Positions 24,464 to 32,682 of a DNA stretch of 64,000 nucleotides are shown piece after piece; the first letter of the stretch is position 1, and every line of letters starts with the position of its first letter. Below the pieces are notes generated by a model that saw only the letters and a program-made list of their open reading frames with translations, searched no databases and was not told the origin of the DNA. A program made the translations under genes and the position numbers. Origin of the DNA: Tumebacillus sp. BK434 (GTDB lineage Bacteria; Bacillota; Bacilli; Tumebacillales; Tumebacillaceae); the NCBI RefSeq assembly GCF_004340785.1, contig NZ_SLXS01000001.1:868001-932000 (forward strand), in the 5' to 3' direction.

Positions 24464-25402
24464 CTATCGCGGAGGCAGCGGAATCCGGGCACTGTAGAAA
24501 ACGGTTTTATCTACGGTGTACACCGGTCCAACAATTTCATATTTCGTTCTGTTCATCAGCACAAATTTCGCTTGTCCATGTTGAAGTTGCGCAAAATTGG
24601 TGCAGGGTGTCCGGCCGTCTTGAGAACAGATGAATCGTTGCAGGTATGGCTTTCCCTGTTGGTCCTTTGCCTTCGTATCCATAAAGAAAGTGTAATCTGG
24701 CGGAAGTGCTGCAAATTTCTGCGTGCCACCCAGCATGGAGTTGGCAATGTGAATCGAATACGCCCACGACCTGCCGCCGCCGATCATTGGGTAGTTCGCC
24801 TCAGGATTTTTACCGTTTAGCGATTCAAAACCTCCTTTCGTCAGCATCGCTTTGTAGTCATTTTTATTAATGGGCTGCCCTTTCTTCTGATTGATCATCC
24901 GGTTGACGATCACTTGTGCCGTCATTTTGATGCCTGCTGAGCGTATTGCCCAATTGACATTGGACGGATCATTCGGCGCTGTGCCGACATCTGAATTCTC
25001 GCCGTGCAAGACTCGAGCGATGATGGACAATTCATCTTGTGTGAGAAGATCGGTTAGCAGTTCATTCCTCTGGTTTGCATTACTCCATCCCCACACCGTT
25101 TTGCGATTGTTCAGTGTGTCCTTCCACTTGGCATCCGTAAGAGTCTGCCGGTATGTCACGGCCCGGCTGTAGTCCTGGTAGTTTTGCTTGAGCAGTTTCG
25201 ACTCAGGAAACTCTTTCAACGTTTGATACCAGTCCTGATAGGAACTATCCAATTTCTTCTGGACAAAAAGCGGCCATTTCGCATAGTCAACCACCATTGC
25301 ATTAACCTGTGTCGCTGTCAGACCTACCACCATCGACAATACTAATGCGAGCAGTCGACGTACTGAGCTCCTCTTCAAATGATGAAACCGCAGCTTATTC
25401 AT
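24464..25402 (-). CDS. Secreted SleB-like cell-wall hydrolase (divergent)
   Basis: 312 residues. Signal peptide after a basic N-terminus (cleavage near VNA, residue 35). Residues about 120-180, ELSIIARVLHGENSD...AQVIVNRMINQ, align with the SleB/CwlJ catalytic start [14 protein letters not shown]...[10 protein letters not shown] (compare the true SleB at 53982), with the catalytic Glu in HGEN. The rest, with PMIGGGRSWAYSIHIANSML and two Cys (ICSQDGRTPCTNF), departs from the family, so it may act on peptidoglycan of other cells. AAAGGAGGAAACGT precedes the ATG. Confidence 0.6.
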   Translation of the reverse strand: MNKLRFHHLKRSSVRRLLALVLSMVVGLTATQVNAMVVDYAKWPLFVQKKLDSSYQDWYQTLKEFPESKLLKQNYQDYSRAVTYRQTLTDAKWKDTLNNRKTVWGWSNANQRNELLTDLLTQDELSIIARVLHGENSDVGTAPNDPSNVNWAIRSAGIKMTAQVIVNRMINQKKGQPINKNDYKAMLTKGGFESLNGKNPEANYPMIGGGRSWAYSIHIANSMLGGTQKFAALPPDYTFFMDTKAKDQQGKPYLQRFICSQDGRTPCTNFAQLQHGQAKFVLMNRTKYEIVGPVYTVDKTVFYSARIPLPPR

Positions 25403-25466
25403 ACGTTTCCTCCTTTACAAAATCACACGGATTAGTATGTGCAATAGTGCTGTTAGAACACGCAAC

Positions 25467-25495
25467 GAAAAACCGACAGGATTTCTCCTGTCGGC
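25467..25495 (-). terminator. Intrinsic terminator downstream of the HTH-TPR regulator unit
   Basis: CCGACAGGA / TCCTGTCGG with TTTTT on the minus strand. Confidence 0.85.
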
Positions 25496-25636
25496 TTGCG
25501 ATATTTCTGCGGAGTTTTACCCTTCCTGTTAATCGCCGTTCATACCTTTTTTCGACGGCAGCATTGGTACCGCTGGCACTGTAGACTCATATTTCCTTAC
25601 TCAAGCGTTGCAAATGCTTCTTAGCATCCATTTCTG

Positions 25637-25973
25637 TCATAGATTCAAACTCATCCCCACACCACATCCAAACTCTTGCCTCGTCCTGCTTTCATACAAG
25701 TACCCCCATATACCATTTACGCCGATCATCTCCCCCACCCGTTCCCATAAAGTTGCATCCGACAAGCCCTCTACACCGAAGATTTGCTCCTCTAGTTTGG
25801 TAATGGCTGCATAAAACCCTTCTGCTTCCACTCGATGACCCCGAAAGTACCAAACGATCATTTCGTTTCTTATGAATGAACAGATAGCCTACTGCATTCC
25901 CTACCCGCACCACTGTCCGGGAATACCTCTCCCAGTTCTGCCGTTCATACGTACTCATCAATTGGATATTCAA
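25637..25973 (-). pseudogene. Small gene behind regulator 1, probably frameshifted
   Basis: The first frame gives MSTYERQNWERYSRTVVRV and GNAVGYLFIHKK (start 25958, or TTG overlapping the regulator's stop at 25970-25973). A second frame takes over near 25860 with WYFRGHRVEAEGFYAAITKL, LWERVGEMIGVNGIWGYLYES and ends at 25637. Each half is protein-like only in its own frame, so one gene of about 110 codons has been broken by a frameshift, unless there is a sequencing error. Further in-frame-like scraps reach 25528. No family recognised. Confidence 0.45.
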
Positions 25974-27265
25974 AGCACGATCCCACGCTGCTCCAATTGT
26001 CCTGCCATGTACGTGTGGAGCCGCTCCATCCGCTCAAATGCTTCCCGGTGCTCCCCCTTGTCGCTCAGATACCGGCACATGTGTAGCGTTACCTCTACAA
26101 GCTCCGCAAACTTACCATGTCGCTCAAAAATCTTGATCGCATTGTCAAGATGCCTGTTGCCTTTCTCCTCATCTCCACGGTGAAAATAGACAAACGACAG
26201 GACACGGTGGACTTGTCCCATTTTGGGCGATGTATCCGACAAACTCATTCTTGCTTTTTCAGCATAAGCCCAGGATTCATCAATTGCGCCATTCTCCGAA
26301 CAGATGAGCGCTATGTCAGCGAAAATTTTCCCGGCTTTTGATTTGTCACCAATTTGCTCATGTTGTTCCGAAAGGTTCAGCAGTTTTTGAACGCTCACAT
26401 TCCAATCGCTCTTCTCACCCTGTAGCATGATCAAACGATGTAGCATCTCTCGATGCTGTTCCACGTTCGCTTGCTCTTCCATAAGCACGGTTGCTTTCGT
26501 AGCGTATTCTTCTGCTAGCTCATACTTCTTTTGCCGATCATAGACCTCTGCCAAGCGGAGAAAAGTCTTCCCTCTCTCTGTACCGTTACCCTGATTGAGC
26601 AACAACGCCTTCTCGTAATACTCGGCCGCCTCCTCAATCTTTCCGACCCGCTCATGGAGATTTGCCAACTGCATGAGGATCTTCGCTCGAAAATCTATAT
26701 CGATCTCTCCCTCCTTCTGCAGCTCATTCCAAGCGCGGCTCGTATGGAAAAGCGCGATAGGGTACTCATTTTTCAACTCCGCAACCTTCCCAAGCAGCAA
26801 CAACACTTCAACGAATAAAAAATCATCCCGTTTTTCCGTGTTGCAAGTTTGACACATGTGCGCCAACGAATTTTCAGCCTCAAGCACATTGCCCAGCTCT
26901 ACGTGACAGCGTGTAAGTTCCAACAGCAAGATTTCCTTCGGCATTCGATGCTGATCCACAGCTACTAGTGCATTCAACAACTGGATCGCTGCATAGTACT
27001 CCTTTGACCGTACCATGCTCAACGCCATCTTGTATTTGCTCGAAAACTCAAGATCAAAATCTACTTCTTTGATGAGATCTTCGAGCGGAACATCAAGTCG
27101 AGTCGCAAGAGCAACCAGCGTTTTGTAAGAGGGACGCGCCCGATCACTTTCAATTTGACTTATTAAACTAGGTGTGCAGATACCCGAAGCAAGCTCAATT
27201 TGGGTCATACCTTTCTTCAGGCGAATTACACGAACCCTTTGACCAAGTGACACCATTCTCGTCAT
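25970..27265 (-). CDS. HTH-TPR regulator 1 (RRNPP/PlcR-NprR-like)
   Basis: 431 residues. Residues about 8-62 form an XRE helix-turn-helix (RVRVIRLKKGMTQIELASGICTPSLISQIESDRARPSYKTLVALATRLDV). From about 75 on there are seven or more tetratricopeptide-like repeats (for example IEEAAEYYEKALLLNQ, YELAEEYATKATVLM, GNRHLDNAIKIFERHG). This is the build of PlcR, NprR and Rgg-type regulators that bind an imported peptide in the TPR groove. GAGGAAAGG precedes the ATG. The stop overlaps a broken small gene (TTGA). No intact pheromone gene is seen after it. Confidence 0.85.
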   Translation of the reverse strand: MTRMVSLGQRVRVIRLKKGMTQIELASGICTPSLISQIESDRARPSYKTLVALATRLDVPLEDLIKEVDFDLEFSSKYKMALSMVRSKEYYAAIQLLNALVAVDQHRMPKEILLLELTRCHVELGNVLEAENSLAHMCQTCNTEKRDDFLFVEVLLLLGKVAELKNEYPIALFHTSRAWNELQKEGEIDIDFRAKILMQLANLHERVGKIEEAAEYYEKALLLNQGNGTERGKTFLRLAEVYDRQKKYELAEEYATKATVLMEEQANVEQHREMLHRLIMLQGEKSDWNVSVQKLLNLSEQHEQIGDKSKAGKIFADIALICSENGAIDESWAYAEKARMSLSDTSPKMGQVHRVLSFVYFHRGDEEKGNRHLDNAIKIFERHGKFAELVEVTLHMCRYLSDKGEHREAFERMERLHTYMAGQLEQRGIVL

Positions 27266-27338
27266 CCTTTCCTCTATTAAGTATTTACGAATAGGATAAT
27301 TGGAATGGGTTGCAAATAATACATTTCAAATTAAGTAT

Positions 27339-27369
27339 ATTGACATTGTTTAAAACGACATATGTCAAT
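27339..27369. promoter_or_regulatory. Inverted repeat upstream of regulator 1
   Basis: ATTGACAT (27339-27346) and ATGTCAAT (27362-27369), 15 bp apart, with the palindrome GACATATGTC at 27357-27366. It lies 75-105 bp before the regulator's start, near a TTGACA (27363-27368 on the minus strand). Candidate operator/promoter. Confidence 0.4.
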
Positions 27370-27384
27370 TCGAAAAATGACATA

Positions 27385-27412
27385 AAAACGCCCTCGTTAA
27401 AAATAACGAGGG
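27385..27412 (-). terminator. Intrinsic terminator after the pheromone-like gene
   Basis: CCCTCGTTA / TAACGAGGG with CGTTTTTATG on the minus strand, 11 bases after the peptide's stop. Confidence 0.85.
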
Positions 27413-27422
27413 TACGTATCGC

Positions 27423-27551
27423 TTACTGGAATGCTATGATTCCAGCCGGTTCAGGTGGCACAGTTTGCGCTTGGTTGCTTACAGTCTTATCGCCTGCAAG
27501 CATACCAAGAAGCGCTGCAAACACCAATCCTGAAAGTATCCATTTCCGCAC
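27423..27551 (-). CDS. Signal-peptide-like small ORF, probable cognate pheromone precursor (42 aa)
   Basis: GTG start with GAGGAGGGATTTTA upstream, 16 bases after the stop of HTH-TPR regulator 2. The first 20 residues are a basic start plus a hydrophobic stretch (RKWILSGLVFAALLGMLAG), a secretion signal. The rest is short and polar and ends QTVPPEPAGIIAFQ, the kind of C-terminal tail that is cut out as a 5-10-residue signal in Phr, PapR, NprX and AimP precursors. Size, signal, position behind an HTH-TPR gene and a private terminator all fit. The tail is not the RGA type of known AimP peptides. The active peptide and its export are inferred. Confidence 0.7.
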   Translation of the reverse strand: MRKWILSGLVFAALLGMLAGDKTVSNQAQTVPPEPAGIIAFQ

Positions 27552-27567
27552 TAAAATCCCTCCTCAT

Positions 27568-28740
27568 TTAAAAATTCACTCTTTGTACCTGAAAGAATAC
27601 GGCTCTTTCATAGTATCTTATTGCGTTGTCTCCGTCATCTTTCAAATAATAAAACTCCATCAGCGATTTGCAAGCAAGATAACGCAGATTTACGCTTAAA
27701 TTTGTATTATTTAGCACCGACTCAGCACAGGAAGGATCATCTTTCGCAACCGTTCTCATGATCTGCAACCTTCCCCAATATTCAGGATAATCCTGCGCCA
27801 AGGAATCATATTCGTCAATAATTTGTAGGGCTAAATGATAATCTCGAAGTTGCAGAAGTGACTTAACATACTCTTTTAAAGCTATGATTAAGATTTCTTC
27901 AAATGACTTCACAATGTTGATCGCTGATCCTAACAATCGGGCAGACGTTTTGTAGTTGCCTAGTACATATTCATAATGTGCGACATTGATTAAGGCTCGC
28001 CCGATTTGTTTATTGTCGTTTGTTTGCTCGAAAAGTTCTAGCGACCGATATGCGAGTTTTTTGGCCTGCTCTAATTCGCCACGATCCTCATTCATGATCA
28101 TACGAGTGTAATACGCCATACTTAGTTTACTTGGATCATCAGAAAACACGTCTTCAACGAGGTTCAGCATTTCTTCGATATTGCTATACTCTTTTCGAAT
28201 GGTAAAAGTTAACATCAGGTTCGAAGTAACAAGGTGAAGCAATTGTTTATCTTCGAATTCTTTCTCAATACGCTTTGCATACTCGTAAGTAGCTAACCAC
28301 GTTTTGTGGGCTTCTTCGTATTTTTCTTGGACAAATTGCACTCGGCCTAAGTTATTAAGGCTGTAGCCTTTTTCAGTAAGACCCAGTGCTACTTCAGCCA
28401 ATTCTATTGCTAACTCCTGCGCTCGAATTAGCATCATTTTTGTTCTTTTTTTACCAGTCAGGAATTTAACCAATTCCTGTTCTTTTTGAAAAGTATCTTC
28501 CTGTTTCAGCCGTCCCTGGGACACGTTCAGGCCTTTTGAGATAAGCTCTAATTCCGATGGAGCAATTCGTCTTGTACCTAGAAGCATGTGACGAAATGTT
28601 TCTCGATTCATTCCGACCTTCTCCGCAAATGCGCGAATGCTATAAGCTTCGCCTTTTTCGGTCATTAATTCCGAAATACGTCTCCCAAGTTTGATTTTGG
28701 CAAGCGTTGAAGTCGCTGTATATTCAACCGTAGACACCAA
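27568..28740 (-). CDS. HTH-TPR regulator 2 (RRNPP family, AimR/NprR-like)
   Basis: 390 residues. N-terminal helix-turn-helix (about 15-75: GRRISELMTEKGEAYSIRAFAEKVGMNRETFRHML) then helical hairpin repeats to the end (LNNLGRVQFVQEKYEEAHKTW, RALINVAHYEYVLGNYKTSARLLG, LKEYVKSLLQLRDYHLALQII). Length and layout are close to AimR of SPbeta-type phages and to PlcR/NprR. The start is TTG at 28740 or, better spaced from AGGAGGG, GTG at 28737. It is followed by the 42-codon peptide gene and preceded by a perfect inverted repeat, so a self-contained quorum-sensing cassette is likely. AT-richer than the backbone, which suggests transfer. Confidence 0.8.
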   Translation of the reverse strand: MVSTVEYTATSTLAKIKLGRRISELMTEKGEAYSIRAFAEKVGMNRETFRHMLLGTRRIAPSELELISKGLNVSQGRLKQEDTFQKEQELVKFLTGKKRTKMMLIRAQELAIELAEVALGLTEKGYSLNNLGRVQFVQEKYEEAHKTWLATYEYAKRIEKEFEDKQLLHLVTSNLMLTFTIRKEYSNIEEMLNLVEDVFSDDPSKLSMAYYTRMIMNEDRGELEQAKKLAYRSLELFEQTNDNKQIGRALINVAHYEYVLGNYKTSARLLGSAINIVKSFEEILIIALKEYVKSLLQLRDYHLALQIIDEYDSLAQDYPEYWGRLQIMRTVAKDDPSCAESVLNNTNLSVNLRYLACKSLMEFYYLKDDGDNAIRYYERAVFFQVQRVNF

Positions 28741-28759
28741 AATGCCCTCCTATTACAAA

Positions 28760-28777
28760 TATCTATTGATATAGATA
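28760..28777. promoter_or_regulatory. Perfect inverted repeat before regulator 2, candidate operator
   Basis: TATCTAT-TGAT-ATAGATA, 7-bp arms and 4-bp spacer, 20-37 bases upstream of the start codon and within the presumed leader. Well placed for autoregulation. Confidence 0.5.
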
Positions 28778-29109
28778 AAAATTCTCTCACAAAATATCAT
28801 TTTATAATTATATATAATGATTACTCATTTGTACATGATGCTTCTAACTCTTTGGGAAAGACATTTCCCTCCCTCATCCGATGAAATCACCAGTTTCAGT
28901 AGAACTGTCTCTCATACCCTTTCTCAAGGCTTCATATTTGCCCTGAATTGAGCTTTTGAATTGAAAAGGTGCACTGGATGCAGTGAATCTGAGAATCTAA
29001 TACAGCGCAAAAGTTGACTATTTTGATACGATGGTCGCTTTGTCCGGCTGCAATCGATCTTGACCAAGTCCACTGAACGTATTTACCACGAAAACCACCC
29101 CGGCAATGA
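28778..29109. other. AT-rich region upstream of regulator 2, gene debris
   Basis: Contains TATAAT-like sequences for the regulator-2 promoter near 28804-28820 (minus strand). On the minus strand a fragment reads VVNTFSGLGQDRLQPDKATI and stops; it has no ribosome site and may be the end of a lost peptide gene. No intact gene. Confidence 0.3.
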
Positions 29110-29137
29110 AAAAAGGAGCGGCAAAACGCCACTCCCC
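29110..29137 (-). terminator. Intrinsic terminator
   Basis: Minus-strand GGAGTGGCG-TTTT-GCCGCTCC followed by TTTTTT; serves the gene at 29246. Confidence 0.8.
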
Positions 29138-29245
29138 ATAGGGTTCTAACTCAATACATTACTTATAGGCACACGTATCCGCGTCCTTAGTATTTCCTTT
29201 ATCTTATTCCTAAGTATATAAACTCAACGTACCACAGGAACGTGA

Positions 29246-29851
29246 CTATTTTTCGTACTTAGCCACAACTTCATCTTTAAGCTTTTGGAAGTGTTCCAAA
29301 TCAGAGCCCATAAACTCCACACGGGGATCTAACAGTGCCGCTTTCATTCCTTGATTGGTTTTAGGGTGCTTCTTGAATTCTTTCAAATTCAGATCAAACT
29401 TCCCTTGATAAATGCCTACAATCGCATAAAAATCCGATTTGACAACTTTTCTAAGGAACAAACAGTACACTCCATTTTCATCCATCCATTTATATCCTTC
29501 TGTATTAATATACTTGTTATCCTCTACGGCAGCCTCTTCAAGTACCACAATTTTATCGCCTGATTTTCCCTCTCCTTTAAAAACTTTATCAACTTTCACA
29601 ACAGACTTAGAAAGTGGGATTGACCAATCCTCTTTAACCTGAAGTGTATAATCGCTGCGTTTCCCCGTATACTTCCCAATTACGATCAAATCCGAAGATG
29701 CTTCCAAATCAGATACGGTTTCAAAGGTTGGGAGAGTTGCTGAAGCTGTCGCTACCTGAACGTTCGCAAGGTTAGGTTCTGCCTGATAAAAAAAATATGC
29801 CGCTCCGGCGATCATCAAACTGATTCCGACGATTGCTAATTTTTTTCTCAT
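29246..29851 (-). CDS. Exported or membrane-anchored hypothetical protein (201 aa)
   Basis: Residues 1-24 (MRKKLAIVGISLMIAGAAYFFYQA) are an anchor or signal. The exported part has a beta-rich core (SDLIVIGKYTGKRSDYTLQ, KVDKVFKGEGKSGDKIVVLEEA, GVYCLFLRKVV) that resembles the small beta-sandwich proteins annotated only as hypothetical in Bacilli. GGAGGAGATTGA precedes the ATG. Single gene with its own terminator. Function unknown. Confidence 0.7.
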   Translation of the reverse strand: MRKKLAIVGISLMIAGAAYFFYQAEPNLANVQVATASATLPTFETVSDLEASSDLIVIGKYTGKRSDYTLQVKEDWSIPLSKSVVKVDKVFKGEGKSGDKIVVLEEAAVEDNKYINTEGYKWMDENGVYCLFLRKVVKSDFYAIVGIYQGKFDLNLKEFKKHPKTNQGMKAALLDPRVEFMGSDLEHFQKLKDEVVAKYEK

Positions 29852-29975
29852 TCAATCTCCTCCAATTGCTTAGTATTTCCACGTCCCCATTCATGCATGA
29901 CCACGTAAAGTTTGTTTGTACAAGTAAAGCTCCCTGCCATCATTTTGTAATCATTATAATCGATCTTTAGACAAC

Positions 29976-30020
29976 AAAAACGCCTCCCCATTTCGATCTA
30001 CTATACCGAATGGAAAGGCG
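29976..30020 (-). terminator. Second terminator after the tRNA
   Basis: CGCCTCCCCATTTCG / CGAATGGAAAGGCG imperfect stem, TTTTTG on the minus strand; between it and the tRNA terminator lies only a doubtful 43-codon frame. Confidence 0.55.
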
Positions 30021-30092
30021 ATGTTTAGGGCCGCCCCCCTATTGAACGAGGAACCGCACCCAAGCGACACTTTTTCCTGCATTCCCTAAAAC

Positions 30093-30125
30093 AAAAAAAC
30101 GTGCCGGAACCAAGTCCCGACACGC
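30093..30125 (-). terminator. tRNA-Pro terminator
   Basis: CGTGCCGG / CCGACACG with TTTTTTTG on the minus strand, 12 bases after the tRNA. Confidence 0.85.
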
Positions 30126-30136
30126 TTCTTACAATA

Positions 30137-30213
30137 TGGTCGGAATAGCGGGATTCGAACCCACGACCTCACCCACCCCAAGGGTGCGCGCTACCAGGCT
30201 GCGCTATATTCCG
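30137..30213 (-). tRNA. tRNA-Pro (GGG)
   Basis: 77 bases on the minus strand with encoded CCA. Acceptor stem CGGAATA / TATTCCG, D-arm GCGCAGCCTGGTAGCGC, anticodon stem CACCC / GGGTG around loop TTGGGGT (anticodon GGG), T-arm GTGGGTTCGAATCCCGC. All arms pair. Confidence 0.95.
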
Positions 30214-30380
30214 ATGATGATCTGTAGTTGTGTGATGCTGCGCTTTTGATGGGCGCAAGAGTGATTATAAAGGAATACTGAATCGAATGCAAGGGGTTTG
30301 GCGAAAAAGTGAGGGACTTCTTTTTGGAAATCCCTCGGCTTTCACTCGCTTGCTTCACTCTATGCAGGGAGCCTGCTGCA

Positions 30381-31148
30381 TTATGCCCTGACGCGGTTGC
30401 TGAGCGTCCCGACGCCTTCGATGGTGATCTCGCAAAGGTCGCCCTTCTGGAGCGGCCCTACGCCCGCCGGAGTGCCGGTGGTGAGGATGTCGCCGGGTTC
30501 GAGGATCATGACTTGCGAGGCATAAGCGACCAGCTCATCGACCGTGAAGATCATGTCGGCGGTGCTGGCAGACTGCTTCACCACGCCGTTGAGCTTCGTC
30601 TCCAGTTGCAAGTTCTGATAATCCAGCCCGGACACCACGTACGGGCCGAGCGGGCAAAAGGTGTGGAAGCCTTTAGCACGCCCCCATTGCCCGTCTTGGG
30701 CTTGGTAGTAGCGCTCGGATACATCGTTCAGCACCGTGACGCCAAAAACGTGCTGAGCGGCGTCTGCGGCGCTCACTTGGTATGCCCGCTTGCCGATCAC
30801 CACGGCCAGCTCGCCTTCGTACTCCACGTCTTTCGCGATGTCCGGCAGCACGATCTCCTCTCCGGTCCCGATGATCGAGGACGGCGGTTTTAAAAACATC
30901 ATCGGCTCCTCCGGCAGTTGCTTGCCGCGCTCCGCAGCATGGGCTTTGTAGTTCAGCCCGATGCAGATCACTTTCGACGGGACGGTCGGCGACAATACCT
31001 TCACGTTCGAGAACTCGTACTCCACGCCGGTCAGCACCGCCGTGCGCACGTAATGCCCGGCCAGCTCCCGTACGTTGTCCCCGTCGATAAACCCGTATTT
31101 CACACGACCCTCGGCTTCAAATCGCAAGTATTTCACTGTCGTCGTCAT
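30381..31148 (-). CDS. Fumarylacetoacetate hydrolase family protein
   Basis: 255 residues, the size of FAHD1/HpcE-half-type enzymes. VPSKVICIGLNYKAHAAE opens the domain; the metal ligands are Glu111, Glu113 (VEYEGELAVVIG) and Asp142 (VLNDVSER), and GDILTTGTPAGVGPLQKGD is the family's closing signature. Acts as acylpyruvate hydrolase, oxaloacetate decarboxylase or a catabolic hydratase/isomerase; the sequence does not decide. GGAGGAATCGAACC precedes the ATG. 66 bases separate it from the secreted protease gene upstream. Confidence 0.9.
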   Translation of the reverse strand: MTTTVKYLRFEAEGRVKYGFIDGDNVRELAGHYVRTAVLTGVEYEFSNVKVLSPTVPSKVICIGLNYKAHAAERGKQLPEEPMMFLKPPSSIIGTGEEIVLPDIAKDVEYEGELAVVIGKRAYQVSAADAAQHVFGVTVLNDVSERYYQAQDGQWGRAKGFHTFCPLGPYVVSGLDYQNLQLETKLNGVVKQSASTADMIFTVDELVAYASQVMILEPGDILTTGTPAGVGPLQKGDLCEITIEGVGTLSNRVRA

Positions 31149-31213
31149 GGTTCGATTCCTCCGGGTGTCTTTTTGTCACTTCGCGCGTTTTTTCTAATTC
31201 CCACGGAAATATC

Positions 31214-32569
31214 CTATGACAAGAGTTTGCCCAGAAGATCGGCGACGCCGTCAATAATCTTCGTCAGACCTTCGAGGATGCTGTCCAGCCAGCCCATTTC
31301 TTTCAGATCAAACAGGGCGGCAAAATCGAGCTGCGGAATCCCGAACACCGGATCGACCGCCGACTCCCCTTTGACGTGCTCGACCGGAATCACTTTTTCA
31401 TCGTTGACCGACACTTCGTTCGGGTTGTTCATATCGACGGTCAGTACCGCCGAATCTGCCACCCAGCCGTTGTTGCCGAAGACGTAGAGCTTAAAATGCC
31501 GCTTCCCTTCCGCTTTCGGCTCTTTGTAGGTGTAGATGAATCCGCCCTTGCGCACCGTCACCGCCCCGTAGCGGGCTTCCTGCAGGTCGTCCGCCTCGCG
31601 GGTTACAACCGGCTCGGCGAGCAGGTCGTTATCCTGATAGGTGACCAGCGTGTAGTGGTAATTACTTTGCTCGCCTTCCTGGTGCCACGAAAAATGCAGC
31701 TGGTAGCCGGCATCGCCCTGCTCCGAATAGGACGCCAAGGTCAGCTCCGGCTTGGCCGGCGGGGTAAAAGCTCCGCCCTCCCCTTTCATCTGCGAGTAGA
31801 AATAGTCGTACAGACCGGGCACTTCGCTCGCCAGCGGCAGGGTCAGGTTCTCCTGCGGCTGCACGTTGAACATCGAGCCGTTCCAGGAGATCGCGCCGAC
31901 CTCCTCGCCGTTCAGGGTCTGCTCGATCCGCGACTCGAACGGCGTTTTCGCTTTCGCCAGCGGCGAGCCGAAGAGCTGCACGTAATCTTCCGCCGCCACT
32001 TCGGCCAGCTGCCAGCGGTGCTCGGTGTCTACCGTGACGTTGATCCGCGCGTCTTCGGACAGCCCGCGCATCTTCGCATAGGTCGTCTCCCGCCAGCGCT
32101 TGCTGTCGGTCAATGTGATGCCGTCGTGCTGAAGGGTATAGTAATGGGTGACATGGTGACCATATTCATGTGCCAACGTATGGGCAAACGCGGCCGGTGT
32201 GGTATGCTCGCTGCCGCCGTACAGCTCGATTTTGCCCGGCCGCATTTTCGGCTTGCCTTGAAACACGCCGGTCACCGTCTGAAAGATGTACTGCCCGGCC
32301 ACGCCTTTGCCATGCGGATAGCCGTCATAGACCTCCAAGGCGTTGAGCAGTTCGATCTCATCCCCATGTGTATTCTGCAGCAATTCCCCATGCAACGCCT
32401 TCAATTTTGCTTCGTTCCATTTCGGAGAGTAACTGGTGAGCACCATTCCGTCAGGTGCCGTGTAGATGGCTTGTACCTGTCCTTCCGCCGCGGCGAGATT
32501 CCCCATTCCAAGCAGCATAAACAGAACCAGAACAACTGTGTAACACCTGCGCATCAAGTTACGGCTCAT
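31214..32569 (-). CDS. Secreted HEYGH metalloprotease-like protein
   Basis: 451 residues. Signal peptide (cleavage near AAA, residue 28). AHTLAHEYGHHVTHYY gives HExxH at 134-138, and EVAAEDYVQLFG (190-201) can supply the third zinc ligand (Glu194) of a gluzincin. The region after 270 is a fibronectin-like beta domain (LHFSWHQEGEQSNYHYTLV...), and the C-terminus is an amphipathic helix (LDSILEGLTKIIDGVADLLGKL). Family not named; proteolytic activity inferred from the motif. Confidence 0.75.
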   Translation of the reverse strand: MSRNLMRRCYTVVLVLFMLLGMGNLAAAEGQVQAIYTAPDGMVLTSYSPKWNEAKLKALHGELLQNTHGDEIELLNALEVYDGYPHGKGVAGQYIFQTVTGVFQGKPKMRPGKIELYGGSEHTTPAAFAHTLAHEYGHHVTHYYTLQHDGITLTDSKRWRETTYAKMRGLSEDARINVTVDTEHRWQLAEVAAEDYVQLFGSPLAKAKTPFESRIEQTLNGEEVGAISWNGSMFNVQPQENLTLPLASEVPGLYDYFYSQMKGEGGAFTPPAKPELTLASYSEQGDAGYQLHFSWHQEGEQSNYHYTLVTYQDNDLLAEPVVTREADDLQEARYGAVTVRKGGFIYTYKEPKAEGKRHFKLYVFGNNGWVADSAVLTVDMNNPNEVSVNDEKVIPVEHVKGESAVDPVFGIPQLDFAALFDLKEMGWLDSILEGLTKIIDGVADLLGKLLS

Positions 32570-32682
32570 CGGTTCCCTCCTTCGCTCGATTCGAATTTCC
32601 CGGATTGTCTGCTCCTTTCATGATAACACAAGGGGAGCCTCTTCCCAAAATCGGCTCCCCCTCACTGTACAATGATATGCGG

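Noticed and set aside
27423-28740. Classical phage arbitrium (AimR-AimP-AimX)
   Set aside because: The layout is similar, but the peptide tail lacks the RGA ending, no SPbeta-type phage genes or AimX locus lie next to it, and the regulator's family was not confirmed; kept as general RRNPP cassette.
30020-30093. 43-codon minus-strand frame after the tRNA
   Set aside because: No spaced ribosome site; runs through the terminator at 29976-30020.
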